NCBI GenBank assembly: GCA_900543715.1
Contig: UQSX01000004.1
Span: 1-64,000, forward strand
Reading direction: 5' to 3'
Length of the DNA stretch: 64,000 nt
From: an uncultured Blautia sp.
Lineage (GTDB): Bacteria > Bacillota > Clostridia > Lachnospirales > Lachnospiraceae
Shown: positions 16,150 to 23,740 of the stretch, piece after piece
How positions within the stretch are numbered: position 1 is the first letter of the stretch
Layout of the letters: every line of letters starts with the position of its first letter
The notes under the pieces: generated by a model
Databases searched by the model: none
What the model was told of the DNA's origin: nothing
Seen by the model: the letters and a program-made list of their open reading frames with translations, nothing else
Translations under genes and position numbers: made by a program

Positions 16150-17733
16150 ATGGGAAATATTTCAGGAAAGCAGGTCAGGGAGGTAATAAGACTTTATTCC
16201 TCTAACAGCTCGATTTTGGAGACAGCCAGAGCTGCTAGCTTGTCAACGGTCAAGGTCCGGAAGATTCTAATTACTGAAGGATTATGGGAAAGTGACACAA
16301 GTATAAAAATTGGAACCTTGCTGGATCAGGGACTGACCACAGAAGAAATAGCGGAAATTTTATGCATGTCTGTGAAAAATGTTCAGGCCTATATGCCCTA
16401 TGAGCGGGGAATATATGGGGGAGAGGAATTGTCACCGGAGGCGGTCAGGTCTGACAGATACAGACATAGAATGAAAAAGGCTGCTTCCATGCAGGTGGTA
16501 AAAAGAATGAATGGCAAAGATAGGTCGGAAAGGATGGAAGAAATGGCGGATAAGAAAACAACGGGATTTCAAGATAGTCATGAGAACTGCCCGGAGGTAT
16601 TAAAACTTCATCTGGAACTGGATTTGCAATATGCAGATGATGAAGAAATCCGGATATTAAAAAAGTACGGTTCTATGGAAAAGGGGATTTCCAGGGATAT
16701 TCTCGTTCCGGCAGACATTACTCTACATGCACTGCATTATGCAATCCACAGAATGTTTGGATGGCAGAACGGACATCTGCATAGCTTTCTCCTGCCCGAA
16801 AATACATTCAGAGAATTAACAGAGGATAAATTCTGTATATGGACACAAATGGCAGGGGTGTATTTCCGGTTTCCAACGGAAAATTATGAAGACATATATT
16901 GGGATGATGACTATAGAGAAGGGGAAAGCATTAAGTCATGGATGAAGAAAAAATATACAGGGCCATATAGATATAAGGGATATGGGGAGCACTATGTGCC
17001 GAACCAGATAGAAGCAGAAAGCCTGCTTGCCATGAGGGAGGAAATAACCGTTCGTGAATTTGCTTTTGGCGCTGAAAAAAAGCCGGAGCCTTATAAGGTA
17101 AAGCTGAAGGAAGCAACGGTAGATCAGGTTATGCATGCATTTGCAGACTTGACTTGCTATGAATTACTGGAAAGGCTGCCTCTTGTACAAATCCTCAGTG
17201 TAAAGGGGCAAGGCAAGAGAGAACATCAAAAGATCAGAGAATATTTAGACAGAGAATTATCAAAGCTGAATATAAAGGAAATTATTGAAGAGTATAGAAA
17301 TACCAGATTTAGAAGTGGGAAGAAGGAGCAGGAATTTTTGGGAAAATATGATCTTCCGGTAATTCCGGTCACAGATCAGCTGATCTACCGCTATGATTAT
17401 GGCGATGGATGGAAAGTTCTGATCAGCTGTGAGAATGCATACAAGGGGGATGAAACAGGGCTGTGGAAGAACATGAATGGGGAAAAGCCGGATGTGTCTG
17501 CAGATAGACTGGAGGAGACTGTGACTAAGCACCGGCCAATATGTATCCAAAAGGATGGAATTGAACTTGTAGATGATGTAGGAGGTATAAGCGGTTTTTG
17601 CGAAATGCTGAGAACTATATGTGAATGTGATATGAATAATAAAGAGAGGCGGGAAGAAAGAGAAAATATTCTGGATTGGGCCCATATGATGGGATGGACA
17701 GGTAGGAATATCAGCCCTAAACAGACGTTATAA
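16150..17733 (+). CDS. pRiA4b ORF-3-like (IS1096 passenger type) protein with N-terminal helix-turn-helix
   Basis: A 527-residue protein. Residues 1-90 look DNA-binding: two consecutive HTH-like segments (SILETARAASLSTVKVRKIL and LTTEEIAEILCMSVKNVQAY). The rest matches the plasmid pRiA4b ORF-3 / IS1096 passenger family: LHALHYAIHRMFGWQNGHLH and the C-terminal YRYDYGDGWKVLI are its hallmark blocks. The biochemical role of the family is unknown, and it is not itself a transposase. The start follows GGAGG by 10 bases. The next gene (SseB-like) begins 41 bp downstream, so they may be cotranscribed. Confidence 0.85.
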   Translation: MGNISGKQVREVIRLYSSNSSILETARAASLSTVKVRKILITEGLWESDTSIKIGTLLDQGLTTEEIAEILCMSVKNVQAYMPYERGIYGGEELSPEAVRSDRYRHRMKKAASMQVVKRMNGKDRSERMEEMADKKTTGFQDSHENCPEVLKLHLELDLQYADDEEIRILKKYGSMEKGISRDILVPADITLHALHYAIHRMFGWQNGHLHSFLLPENTFRELTEDKFCIWTQMAGVYFRFPTENYEDIYWDDDYREGESIKSWMKKKYTGPYRYKGYGEHYVPNQIEAESLLAMREEITVREFAFGAEKKPEPYKVKLKEATVDQVMHAFADLTCYELLERLPLVQILSVKGQGKREHQKIREYLDRELSKLNIKEIIEEYRNTRFRSGKKEQEFLGKYDLPVIPVTDQLIYRYDYGDGWKVLISCENAYKGDETGLWKNMNGEKPDVSADRLEETVTKHRPICIQKDGIELVDDVGGISGFCEMLRTICECDMNNKERREERENILDWAHMMGWTGRNISPKQTL

Positions 17734-17774
17734 AAATTTTGAAGAGAAAGAAACAAAGATAAAAGGAGACAAGA

Positions 17775-18185
17775 ATGAAGGACGAAAAGCTACAGGGAAA
17801 TGAAAAGATTGAGGAAGCCATTGAAGGGCTTAAGAAAGAGCCCACCCAGGAGATACTGGCTCATACTCTGACGGTGATCCGCCGCCGGATGAAAGAAGAA
17901 GGTGAACTGATCGTTGCCGTGGAGCCCGGGGCGGGAGATTCTCAGCTTAAAGTTCATGGGATCCAGTTAGAGGACGGTACCAGCTGGTGGATGGCGTTTA
18001 CCAGTTTTGAGGAAGAGATGAAAGGGGCGGATAAGGTTATGTCTGCCTTTATGGGAAATATGAGACAGCTCTTTGAAGCAGTCTTAAAAACGGACGGGAT
18101 AAAAGGGATCATCCTGAATCCCTGGAACCAGACGATCATGCTGGATAAGCATCTGATAGGGATTATTCTTGGGAAAACAGTATAA
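17775..18185 (+). CDS. SseB-domain protein
   Basis: A 136-residue protein with the SseB N-terminal domain: a helical start, the GELIVAVEPG strand, the WWMAFTSFEEEM segment and the C-terminal GIILNPWNQTIMLDKHLIGI. This fold recurs in Gram-positive bacteria as a small cytoplasmic protein and was first named from an enhanced-serine-sensitivity gene; its function is unsettled. AAAGGAG lies 7 bases before the ATG. It precedes the CYTH gene by about 50 bp. Confidence 0.8.
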   Translation: MKDEKLQGNEKIEEAIEGLKKEPTQEILAHTLTVIRRRMKEEGELIVAVEPGAGDSQLKVHGIQLEDGTSWWMAFTSFEEEMKGADKVMSAFMGNMRQLFEAVLKTDGIKGIILNPWNQTIMLDKHLIGIILGKTV

Positions 18186-18205
18186 AAATGGATGAAAGGA
18201 GAGTC

Positions 18206-18274
18206 ATGATTCTGGCGCTAAATAAAAGAAAATATGACGCAGCAGGAAAAGTTAAAGAAAATAGAGAATTTTGA
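18206..18274 (+). CDS. Possible 22-codon leader ORF overlapping the CYTH start
   Basis: An ATG at 18206 has the only good ribosome site here (AAAGGAG, 5 bases upstream) and encodes MILALNKRKYDAAGKVKENR plus two residues. It overlaps the CYTH ATG at 18234 in another frame. It could deliver ribosomes to the poorly initiated CYTH gene, or be a leftover of a frameshifted longer N-terminus. Confidence 0.3.
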   Translation: MILALNKRKYDAAGKVKENREF

Positions 18275-18815
18275 AATTGAGATTAAGATCCCAATAGAAG
18301 ATCCTGAAAGAATAATGAAGCGTCTGATGATCAGAGGGTTTCAAAAATACCAAAAAGTCATAGAAGAAGACATGTATTATAACAGTGAATATCATGATGT
18401 GAGAAAGCATGATGAAGCCCTGCGTATCAGAAAGACCAGGGATCTTCTTACCGGTAAGACCAGGGCTCAGATCAATTTTAAAGGGAAAAAGATGGATCAG
18501 ATTTCTATGTCCCGGCGGGAGTATGAAACAGGTATAGAGGACCCGGATTGCATGGAGAAAATCCTGGGGGCTATTGGATTTATACGGGTAGCAGGTGTAA
18601 AGAAGATTCGGAATTACCTTCGGAGAGAAGAAATGACCGCATGTCTGGACCAGGTAGAAAATCTGGGAGATTTCCTGGAGCTGGAGGTCATTGTGAGAAA
18701 AGAAAATCTCAGAGAGAAATGTCTGGTTCAGATGAGAGAGATTTTGCAGGAACTGGGACTTTCTATGGATAATACAGTGAGGACTTCTTATCTTAGTATG
18801 CTCATGGATAAATAA
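18234..18815 (+). CDS. CYTH-domain protein (class IV adenylyl cyclase-like / triphosphatase fold)
   Basis: A 193-residue CYTH protein. EIEIKI near residue 14 is the ExExK signature, and alternating charged strands follow (ALRIRKTRD, RAQINFKGKK, SRREYETGI, FLELEVIV) as in the triphosphate tunnel fold. Members hydrolyse inorganic tripolyphosphate or thiamine triphosphate, or make cAMP; the AC2-like length and order fit a class IV adenylyl cyclase or a triphosphatase equally. No ribosome site precedes this ATG; a short overlapping ORF may supply coupling. It is followed after 24 bp by a hydrolase gene. Confidence 0.85.
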   Translation: MTQQEKLKKIENFEIEIKIPIEDPERIMKRLMIRGFQKYQKVIEEDMYYNSEYHDVRKHDEALRIRKTRDLLTGKTRAQINFKGKKMDQISMSRREYETGIEDPDCMEKILGAIGFIRVAGVKKIRNYLRREEMTACLDQVENLGDFLELEVIVRKENLREKCLVQMREILQELGLSMDNTVRTSYLSMLMDK

Positions 18816-18839
18816 GAAAATAAAAGGAGAAAAAAGATT

Positions 18840-19406
18840 ATGGAGAAAAAAATAGCGGTGATATTTCCGGGAGTGGGTTATCATGTGGATAAACCCCTTT
18901 TATACTATAGCAGGAAGCTGGCAGGACAGTATGGATATGAGATTGTTTGTGCAGACTACGGGAAGCTGCCTTCCGGGATTAAAGGTGACATGAAGAAAAT
19001 GTATGAGGCCTATGAACAGGCCCTTGCCAGTGTAACGGAAAAATTTGCAGATCTGGATTTTCATTCTTATGATCGCATTCTGTTTATCTCCAAAAGTATC
19101 GGAACAGCTGTGGCGGCTTCTTATGATGCCCAATATGAAATTGGCGCCGGACATATCTATTATACTCCGGTGGAAGCTTCTTTCCAGGCAATCGGCACAG
19201 AGGGGATCGTCTTTCACGGGACCGGAGATGACTGGGCTAAGACGGAAGTTATTTCTGCAGAATGTGAGAAAAGAGGGCTGCCTCTATATTTGACAGAGCA
19301 GGCTAACCATTCTATGGAGACAGGAAATGCGCTCCGGGATTTGGAAATTTTAAAAACGATTATGGAGAAAACGGACCAATATATCAGAGAATTTTCCAGC
19401 CGGTGA
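18840..19406 (+). CDS. Small alpha/beta hydrolase-fold protein
   Basis: A 188-residue protein starting MEKKIAVIFPGVGYHVDKPL. The ISKSIGTAVAA block sits at the nucleophile elbow (x-S-x-S-x-G variant), VFHGTGDDWA fits the acid strand and ANHSMETG the catalytic His loop. It is shorter than most alpha/beta hydrolases and cytoplasmic. Substrate unknown; relatives are annotated as alpha/beta hydrolases in Lachnospiraceae. AAAGGAG precedes the ATG and it directly follows the CYTH gene, likely as one unit. Confidence 0.65.
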   Translation: MEKKIAVIFPGVGYHVDKPLLYYSRKLAGQYGYEIVCADYGKLPSGIKGDMKKMYEAYEQALASVTEKFADLDFHSYDRILFISKSIGTAVAASYDAQYEIGAGHIYYTPVEASFQAIGTEGIVFHGTGDDWAKTEVISAECEKRGLPLYLTEQANHSMETGNALRDLEILKTIMEKTDQYIREFSSR

Positions 19407-19481
19407 CAGGTGCTGCATAAAAAGACTGGAAAATAGTATTATGAGGAATATGATAGGATAATGGCAGGAGGAATAGGGAAA

Positions 19482-20027
19482 ATGAGTGATATAAAAGGAT
19501 GCCGACAGGCGGCAGAGAGTCTGTATGAGCGTTTTGAGTTCCGGTATATCCGCCCGGAGGAAGGAGACCAGGCAGCACGGATCGAACAGGTCTGCTTTCC
19601 ACCCAACGAAGCATGCACGGAGAAAATGATGAAAGACCGGGCGGCTGCGGCTCCGGAACTGTTCCTGGTGGCAGTTGACAGGGAGAGTGGATTACTTGCG
19701 GGATTTCTATGCGGTCTGGCAACCGATGAAGTCAGTTTCCGGGATGAATTTTTTTATGACAATACGTTGTACCAGCCTGAGGGAAAAAATGTGATACTGT
19801 TGGGACTGGATGTCCTTCCGGAATACAGGGGCCAGGGTCTGGCAAGAGAACTGATGCATATCTACCTTCAAAGGGAAAAAGAACGGGGAAGGAAGATGGC
19901 AGTCCTCACCTGTCTGGCTGATAAAATTCCTATGTATGAAAAAATGGGATTCATCAGTCATGGACTGTCTAAGTCCACCTGGGGAGGCGTGCCCTGGTAT
20001 GAGATGAGTTGTGCGCTGAATGATTAA
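19482..20027 (+). CDS. GNAT-family N-acetyltransferase
   Basis: A 181-residue GNAT protein. The LGLDVLPEYRGQGLARELM block is motif A (acetyl-CoA pyrophosphate loop), followed by AVLTCLADKIPMYEKMGFIS as motif B. The ATG at 19482 lies 8 bases after AGGAGG and is preferred over an in-frame ATG at 19461. Resemblance to arylalkylamine acetyltransferase-like GNATs (long loop before motif A) suggests an amine substrate, but none can be named. It ends the small-gene run; the following 560 bp has no gene. Confidence 0.85.
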   Translation: MSDIKGCRQAAESLYERFEFRYIRPEEGDQAARIEQVCFPPNEACTEKMMKDRAAAAPELFLVAVDRESGLLAGFLCGLATDEVSFRDEFFYDNTLYQPEGKNVILLGLDVLPEYRGQGLARELMHIYLQREKERGRKMAVLTCLADKIPMYEKMGFISHGLSKSTWGGVPWYEMSCALND

Positions 20028-20589
20028 TGGTTATTTAAGAAAAGAAACCAGAAGGATTTTGTATGTTTATCTACATTAATAGAGAAGGGGGAGCAACAGG
20101 AAATTGATTGCTGTTTTGGGAGCTTGAACCAGGGAGAGAGATTCACGAAATTAGAATCCTATAGAAAAAATATCTGAATTATTTCCTCTGATATCTTCCT
20201 GTTTTTAGGCATATTGGAGGGAATGATCCGGAAATAGAATTCAGCATTTTTGCTAATTGAGAAACAAGCAAGTTTATGATATGGTAAAGATACATTTCGA
20301 AGGCAGATCAGCCAGTACTCCCCAATTATAAAATTTATGAAATGGATATTCTTAAACAATTCTATATTTTCTTATCAATGACATGAATCCCCTTTTTGAA
20401 TTATAAAAGTACGGATTTGCTTCTATAAATATACTATATAGCTCATAAATCGGTGCAAAAAATAGATTTGATTTTTTCATTGAATGAGTGTTCATCTAAA
20501 ATTCAGATATAGTTAAGGTTTGTAAATGTCTGAATGGACAGGGAGCAAGGCCGGGTTACGTACAAATTAATGAATGAGAGTGTATAAAA
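20028..20589. other. 562-bp AT-rich gap without a supported gene
   Basis: No convincing coding sequence is present. A 66-codon minus-strand frame at 20159-20359 has no ribosome site or family resemblance. ATTCAGA (20501-20507) and TCTGAAT (20529-20535) form a small inverted repeat about 55 bp before the PP2C gene and could be an operator. The high AT content suggests the promoter region of the downstream phosphatase/kinase cassette. Confidence 0.5.
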
Positions 20590-21357
20590 ATGAATTTTTT
20601 AACAGCAGTCCACACAGATGTGGGAATTAGAAAAAAAACAAATCAGGATTCTATATTGTTGGAAACAGCGGCTACAGATTATGGACAGGTGCTGTTAGGA
20701 GTTATCTGTGATGGTATGGGTGGCCTCGCGAAAGGCGAGGTTGCCAGCGCCATTTTAGTAAAGGCCTTTTCTAGCTGGTTTCACAGAGAGTTTCCGCAGA
20801 TTTTATACAGCGGGATTGAAGCAAATGCCGTAAGAAAGAGTTGGACAGATTTAATCTTAAAACAAAATCAGAAAATCGGTGAGTATGGGCTGAGCTGCAA
20901 TGCCAGTCTTGGAACTACCGCAGTTGCGTTGCTGCTGGTAGAAAATGTTTATTACATTATTAATGTGGGAGATTCCAGAGTTTATTACCTGAAAGAGGGG
21001 ATGAACCAGATGACCGCAGATCAGACGTTTGTGCAAAGAGAAATGGATTTGGGAAGAATGACTCTTGAGGAGGCGAAGATACACCCGAAGAGAAATATAC
21101 TGCTTCAGTGCGTGGGCGCCAGCAGCGTGATCGGACCGGATTTCTATGTAGGCGAATATCAGCCGGATTCTGTGTTCATGATGTGCTCAGACGGGTTCCG
21201 CCATATAATACAGCCTCAGGAGTTTTATGATAGATTGAAACCTGAGCTTATGGCGACGGAAGAAAAATTGAAAGAAGCGGCTGTATATTTCACTGAACTT
21301 AATAAGTCCAGACGAGAAGAAGATAATATTTCAGTTGCTTTGATCCGGGCATACTAG
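20590..21357 (+). CDS. PP2C-family serine/threonine phosphatase
   Basis: A 255-residue PPM/PP2C phosphatase. The motifs run in order: NQDS (18-21), ICDGMGG (39-45) with a metal-binding Asp, the INVGDSRVYYL strand, MCSDGF and the terminal EDNISVALI. Such enzymes use Mn/Mg to dephosphorylate Ser/Thr residues and usually oppose a paired kinase, here encoded 11 bp downstream. No membrane segment, so it is cytosolic. The ribosome site is weak (GAGAGTG). It opens a four-gene cassette that ends with a giant surface protein. Confidence 0.93.
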   Translation: MNFLTAVHTDVGIRKKTNQDSILLETAATDYGQVLLGVICDGMGGLAKGEVASAILVKAFSSWFHREFPQILYSGIEANAVRKSWTDLILKQNQKIGEYGLSCNASLGTTAVALLLVENVYYIINVGDSRVYYLKEGMNQMTADQTFVQREMDLGRMTLEEAKIHPKRNILLQCVGASSVIGPDFYVGEYQPDSVFMMCSDGFRHIIQPQEFYDRLKPELMATEEKLKEAAVYFTELNKSRREEDNISVALIRAY

Positions 21358-21368
21358 GGGGAAGGCAT

Positions 21369-23189
21369 ATGCTTGAAATTGGTTCTTTAGTAGATGGAAA
21401 ATATAAAATTTTAAATAAGATCGGCCAGGGAGGAATGAGTGTCGTTTATCTGGCTATGAATGAAAGGGCAAATAAACAGTGGGCCATTAAGGAGGTCCGT
21501 AAAGATGGTGTACAGAATTTTGAGGTGGTAAAACAGGGACTGATCGCAGAGACTGAAATGCTGAAAAAGCTAAGCCATCCAAATCTGCCTAGTATCATCG
21601 ATGTCATCGATGGAGACGGAACCTTTCTTATTGTTATGGATTACATAGAAGGGCGTCATCTGGAAAGTGTTGTGAAAGAATATGGAGCCCAGAGACAGGA
21701 AGATGTGATCGAATGGGCAAAACAGCTCTGCGATGTGCTTTCTTATCTTCATTCTAGAAAGCCGCCTATTATCTATAGGGATATGAAGCCGTCCAATGTC
21801 ATGCTGAAACCGGATGGAAAGGTTATGCTCATCGACTTTGGTACGGCCAGGGAATTTAAAGAAAACAGTGTAGCGGATACTACATGTCTGGGAACCCAGG
21901 GATATGCAGCGCCGGAGCAGTATGGAGGCCATGGACAGACCGACACCAGAACCGACATTTATTGCCTGGGAGCAACCCTTTATCATCTTCTCACCGGCCA
22001 CAATCCCAGTGAGCCGCCTTATGAGATGTATCCGATCCGGTATTGGAATCCGGAACTTTCCTCCGGCCTGGAGGAAATCATTCTGAAATGTACTCAGAAA
22101 AATCCAGATGACCGCTATCAGAACTGCGGCGAACTTTTGTATGCACTGGAACATTATAATGAAATGGATCTTGAATATAAAAGGAAACAGACCTTAAAAT
22201 GGCGGGCCTTTCTATGCAGCACTGCATTGACTGTCTTGGCCGGTGCAGGAGCGGTGGGATTTAAGATTGCAGAAAATACAGTGACGGCAAGTACCTATGA
22301 GGTATATGTGGAAGAAGCGGCCAATCTTGCGTCCACAGATCCGGAACAGTGTATTCAGTATTATAAAAATGCCATTGCCTTAAATCCTTCCGACAGTCTG
22401 GCTTATGAGAATCTGTTGAATTTCTTTCTGTGGGAACATAATGACAGCGCCCAGGGAGATACCGGAAATGAAGCAGTCAGCCAGCAGATCACCTGCGTAT
22501 TTTCAGACGCAGAGGAGCAGGAAATACGAAAAGTGCTGGGAACAGAGGAAAACAGGAATCGAAGGAATGAGGAATATCTGAAAGCAAATGTAGAGGCTTA
22601 TGACAAATTTGCCTATGATCTGGGAATTGCCTATTACTTTTCCTATAACGGAACCGGAAATAAAGGCGCAGCCAGAAAATGGCTGGAGATTGCCTCAGAG
22701 GCAGAGCCTACAGACGAACTTAATGAGGCAAATATCAATCGTGCGGCAAATCTTTATAAGATTTCGGAATACTATGACAGCTTGGGAATGCGGAATCAGG
22801 CAGGGGATTCTATGGCATCCTATGCGGACTACTGGAGAGACCTGCAGAAAACAGTAGAAGATGATTCGGCAAGTGGAAATAATGTAAATATGCTTCTGGC
22901 ATATAAAGAGATGATATCTCAGATCGCTAATAATGCTGCTAACTTTAAAAGTGCCGGAATAACCAGGCAGCAGATGGAAAACGAACTGGATAATGCAGTG
23001 GAGGCTGTGAGCAACATGAAAATCGTTACGGGCTCGGCCAATGCGGAATATGAACAGGAGCTGAAGGACAATCTGATCGAGAGTCTGGGATCCGCCAGAA
23101 CCATTGTGAATTCTACTTTTAACAGGGAGAATCTGGCAACAGATACACAGGGAGGTGAACAGAATGCAGCAGATACAGCAGCAGATTAA
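21369..23189 (+). CDS. Membrane Ser/Thr protein kinase with extracytoplasmic helical domain
   Basis: A 606-residue Hanks-type kinase. The catalytic domain (about 12-262) has the Gly loop IGQGGMSVVY, Lys41 in WAIKEV, the YRDMKPSNVML catalytic loop (Asp138), DFG at 156-158 and APE at 181-183, so it should be active. A transmembrane helix spans about 280-300. The outside part (about 310-590) has TPR-like helices (CIQYYKNAIALNPSDSLAYE) and no PASTA repeats, unlike PrkC/PknB. It follows its phosphatase by 11 bp and its last codons overlap the next gene. The plan (kinase fold, one helix, helical exterior) recalls EssB/YukC pseudokinases, but the motifs here are intact. Confidence 0.92.
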   Translation: MLEIGSLVDGKYKILNKIGQGGMSVVYLAMNERANKQWAIKEVRKDGVQNFEVVKQGLIAETEMLKKLSHPNLPSIIDVIDGDGTFLIVMDYIEGRHLESVVKEYGAQRQEDVIEWAKQLCDVLSYLHSRKPPIIYRDMKPSNVMLKPDGKVMLIDFGTAREFKENSVADTTCLGTQGYAAPEQYGGHGQTDTRTDIYCLGATLYHLLTGHNPSEPPYEMYPIRYWNPELSSGLEEIILKCTQKNPDDRYQNCGELLYALEHYNEMDLEYKRKQTLKWRAFLCSTALTVLAGAGAVGFKIAENTVTASTYEVYVEEAANLASTDPEQCIQYYKNAIALNPSDSLAYENLLNFFLWEHNDSAQGDTGNEAVSQQITCVFSDAEEQEIRKVLGTEENRNRRNEEYLKANVEAYDKFAYDLGIAYYFSYNGTGNKGAARKWLEIASEAEPTDELNEANINRAANLYKISEYYDSLGMRNQAGDSMASYADYWRDLQKTVEDDSASGNNVNMLLAYKEMISQIANNAANFKSAGITRQQMENELDNAVEAVSNMKIVTGSANAEYEQELKDNLIESLGSARTIVNSTFNRENLATDTQGGEQNAADTAAD

Positions 23190-23676
23190 TATGTTTCACA
23201 CTTTGTTTTATGTATGTCTGGGGTTATGTATTGTTTTCCTGATATTAAGTGTGATCTTTTTCTTTAAATTTGATATACGGAATATATTCAATGCCAGGAC
23301 TGGCCGTTCTTTGAGAAAAACTGTACAGAGTATGGAAGAAAAAAATGCCCGTACCGGTTCACTGAGAAGAGCGGCTGGAAGAGGATATACGGGTACGCTG
23401 GCAAGGTCAGGCGGAATTGGAAAGTCCGACAGCCTCAGCAAGAGATTTGGAAAAGTCCGGAAGGCAGATATGAACGAGCTGATCCAGCCCCCTTCCAGAC
23501 CTACAGAAGCTTTGCAGACAGAACAGAAAAACACTAGCAGTATGGAGACACAGGTATTAAGTCCGGAAGACTTAGTTCCTACTTTGGAACAGATACAAAA
23601 AGAGGCGGACCAGAGTCATGGAATGTTTCGGATTGAAAAATATACAATGTTGATACATACAGACGAGGTGGTGTGA
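23164..23676 (+). CDS. Single-pass membrane protein in the kinase cassette
   Basis: A 170-residue protein with one transmembrane helix at about 13-35 (FHTLFYVCLGLCIVFLILSV) followed by a basic, Ser/Thr-rich cytoplasmic tail (RTGSLRRAAGRGYTGTLARS and onward). The tail is a plausible kinase substrate. The ATG at 23164 lies 7 bases after GGAGGTG and overlaps the kinase gene by 26 bp, so translation is coupled. Unrecognised family. Position between kinase and giant surface protein suggests a linker or signalling partner. Confidence 0.75.
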   Translation: MQQIQQQINMFHTLFYVCLGLCIVFLILSVIFFFKFDIRNIFNARTGRSLRKTVQSMEEKNARTGSLRRAAGRGYTGTLARSGGIGKSDSLSKRFGKVRKADMNELIQPPSRPTEALQTEQKNTSSMETQVLSPEDLVPTLEQIQKEADQSHGMFRIEKYTMLIHTDEVV

Positions 23677-23702
23677 CAGATGAAGAGCTTGCAGGATTTA
23701 AA

Positions 23703-23740
23703 GAAAGGAGTTAAGGAGAATGAAAGGAGTTAAGGAGAAT
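23703..23740 (+). repeat. 19-bp tandem duplication containing ribosome site and start codon
   Basis: GAAAGGAGTTAAGGAGAAT occurs twice in a row (23703-23721, 23722-23740) and a third copy begins (GAAAGG). Each copy supplies AAGGAG and an ATG: the ATG at 23720 gives a 13-codon peptide, the ATG at 23739 the giant protein. A 17-codon frame (MKSLQDLKKGVKENERS) from 23680 runs through the repeat. Confidence 0.85.

Noticed and set aside
15951-16205. 84-codon plus-strand frame
   Set aside because: It overlaps the well-supported start of the pRiA4b ORF-3-like gene and runs through the hairpin at 16002-16029; no ribosome site.
20159-20359. 66-codon minus-strand frame in the 20-kb gap
   Set aside because: AT-rich, Phe/Ile-dominated translation with no ribosome site or family likeness.
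23703-23740. CRISPR-like or other interspersed repeat array
   Set aside because: Only two contiguous 19-bp copies without spacers; nothing else in the window shows regular spaced repeats.
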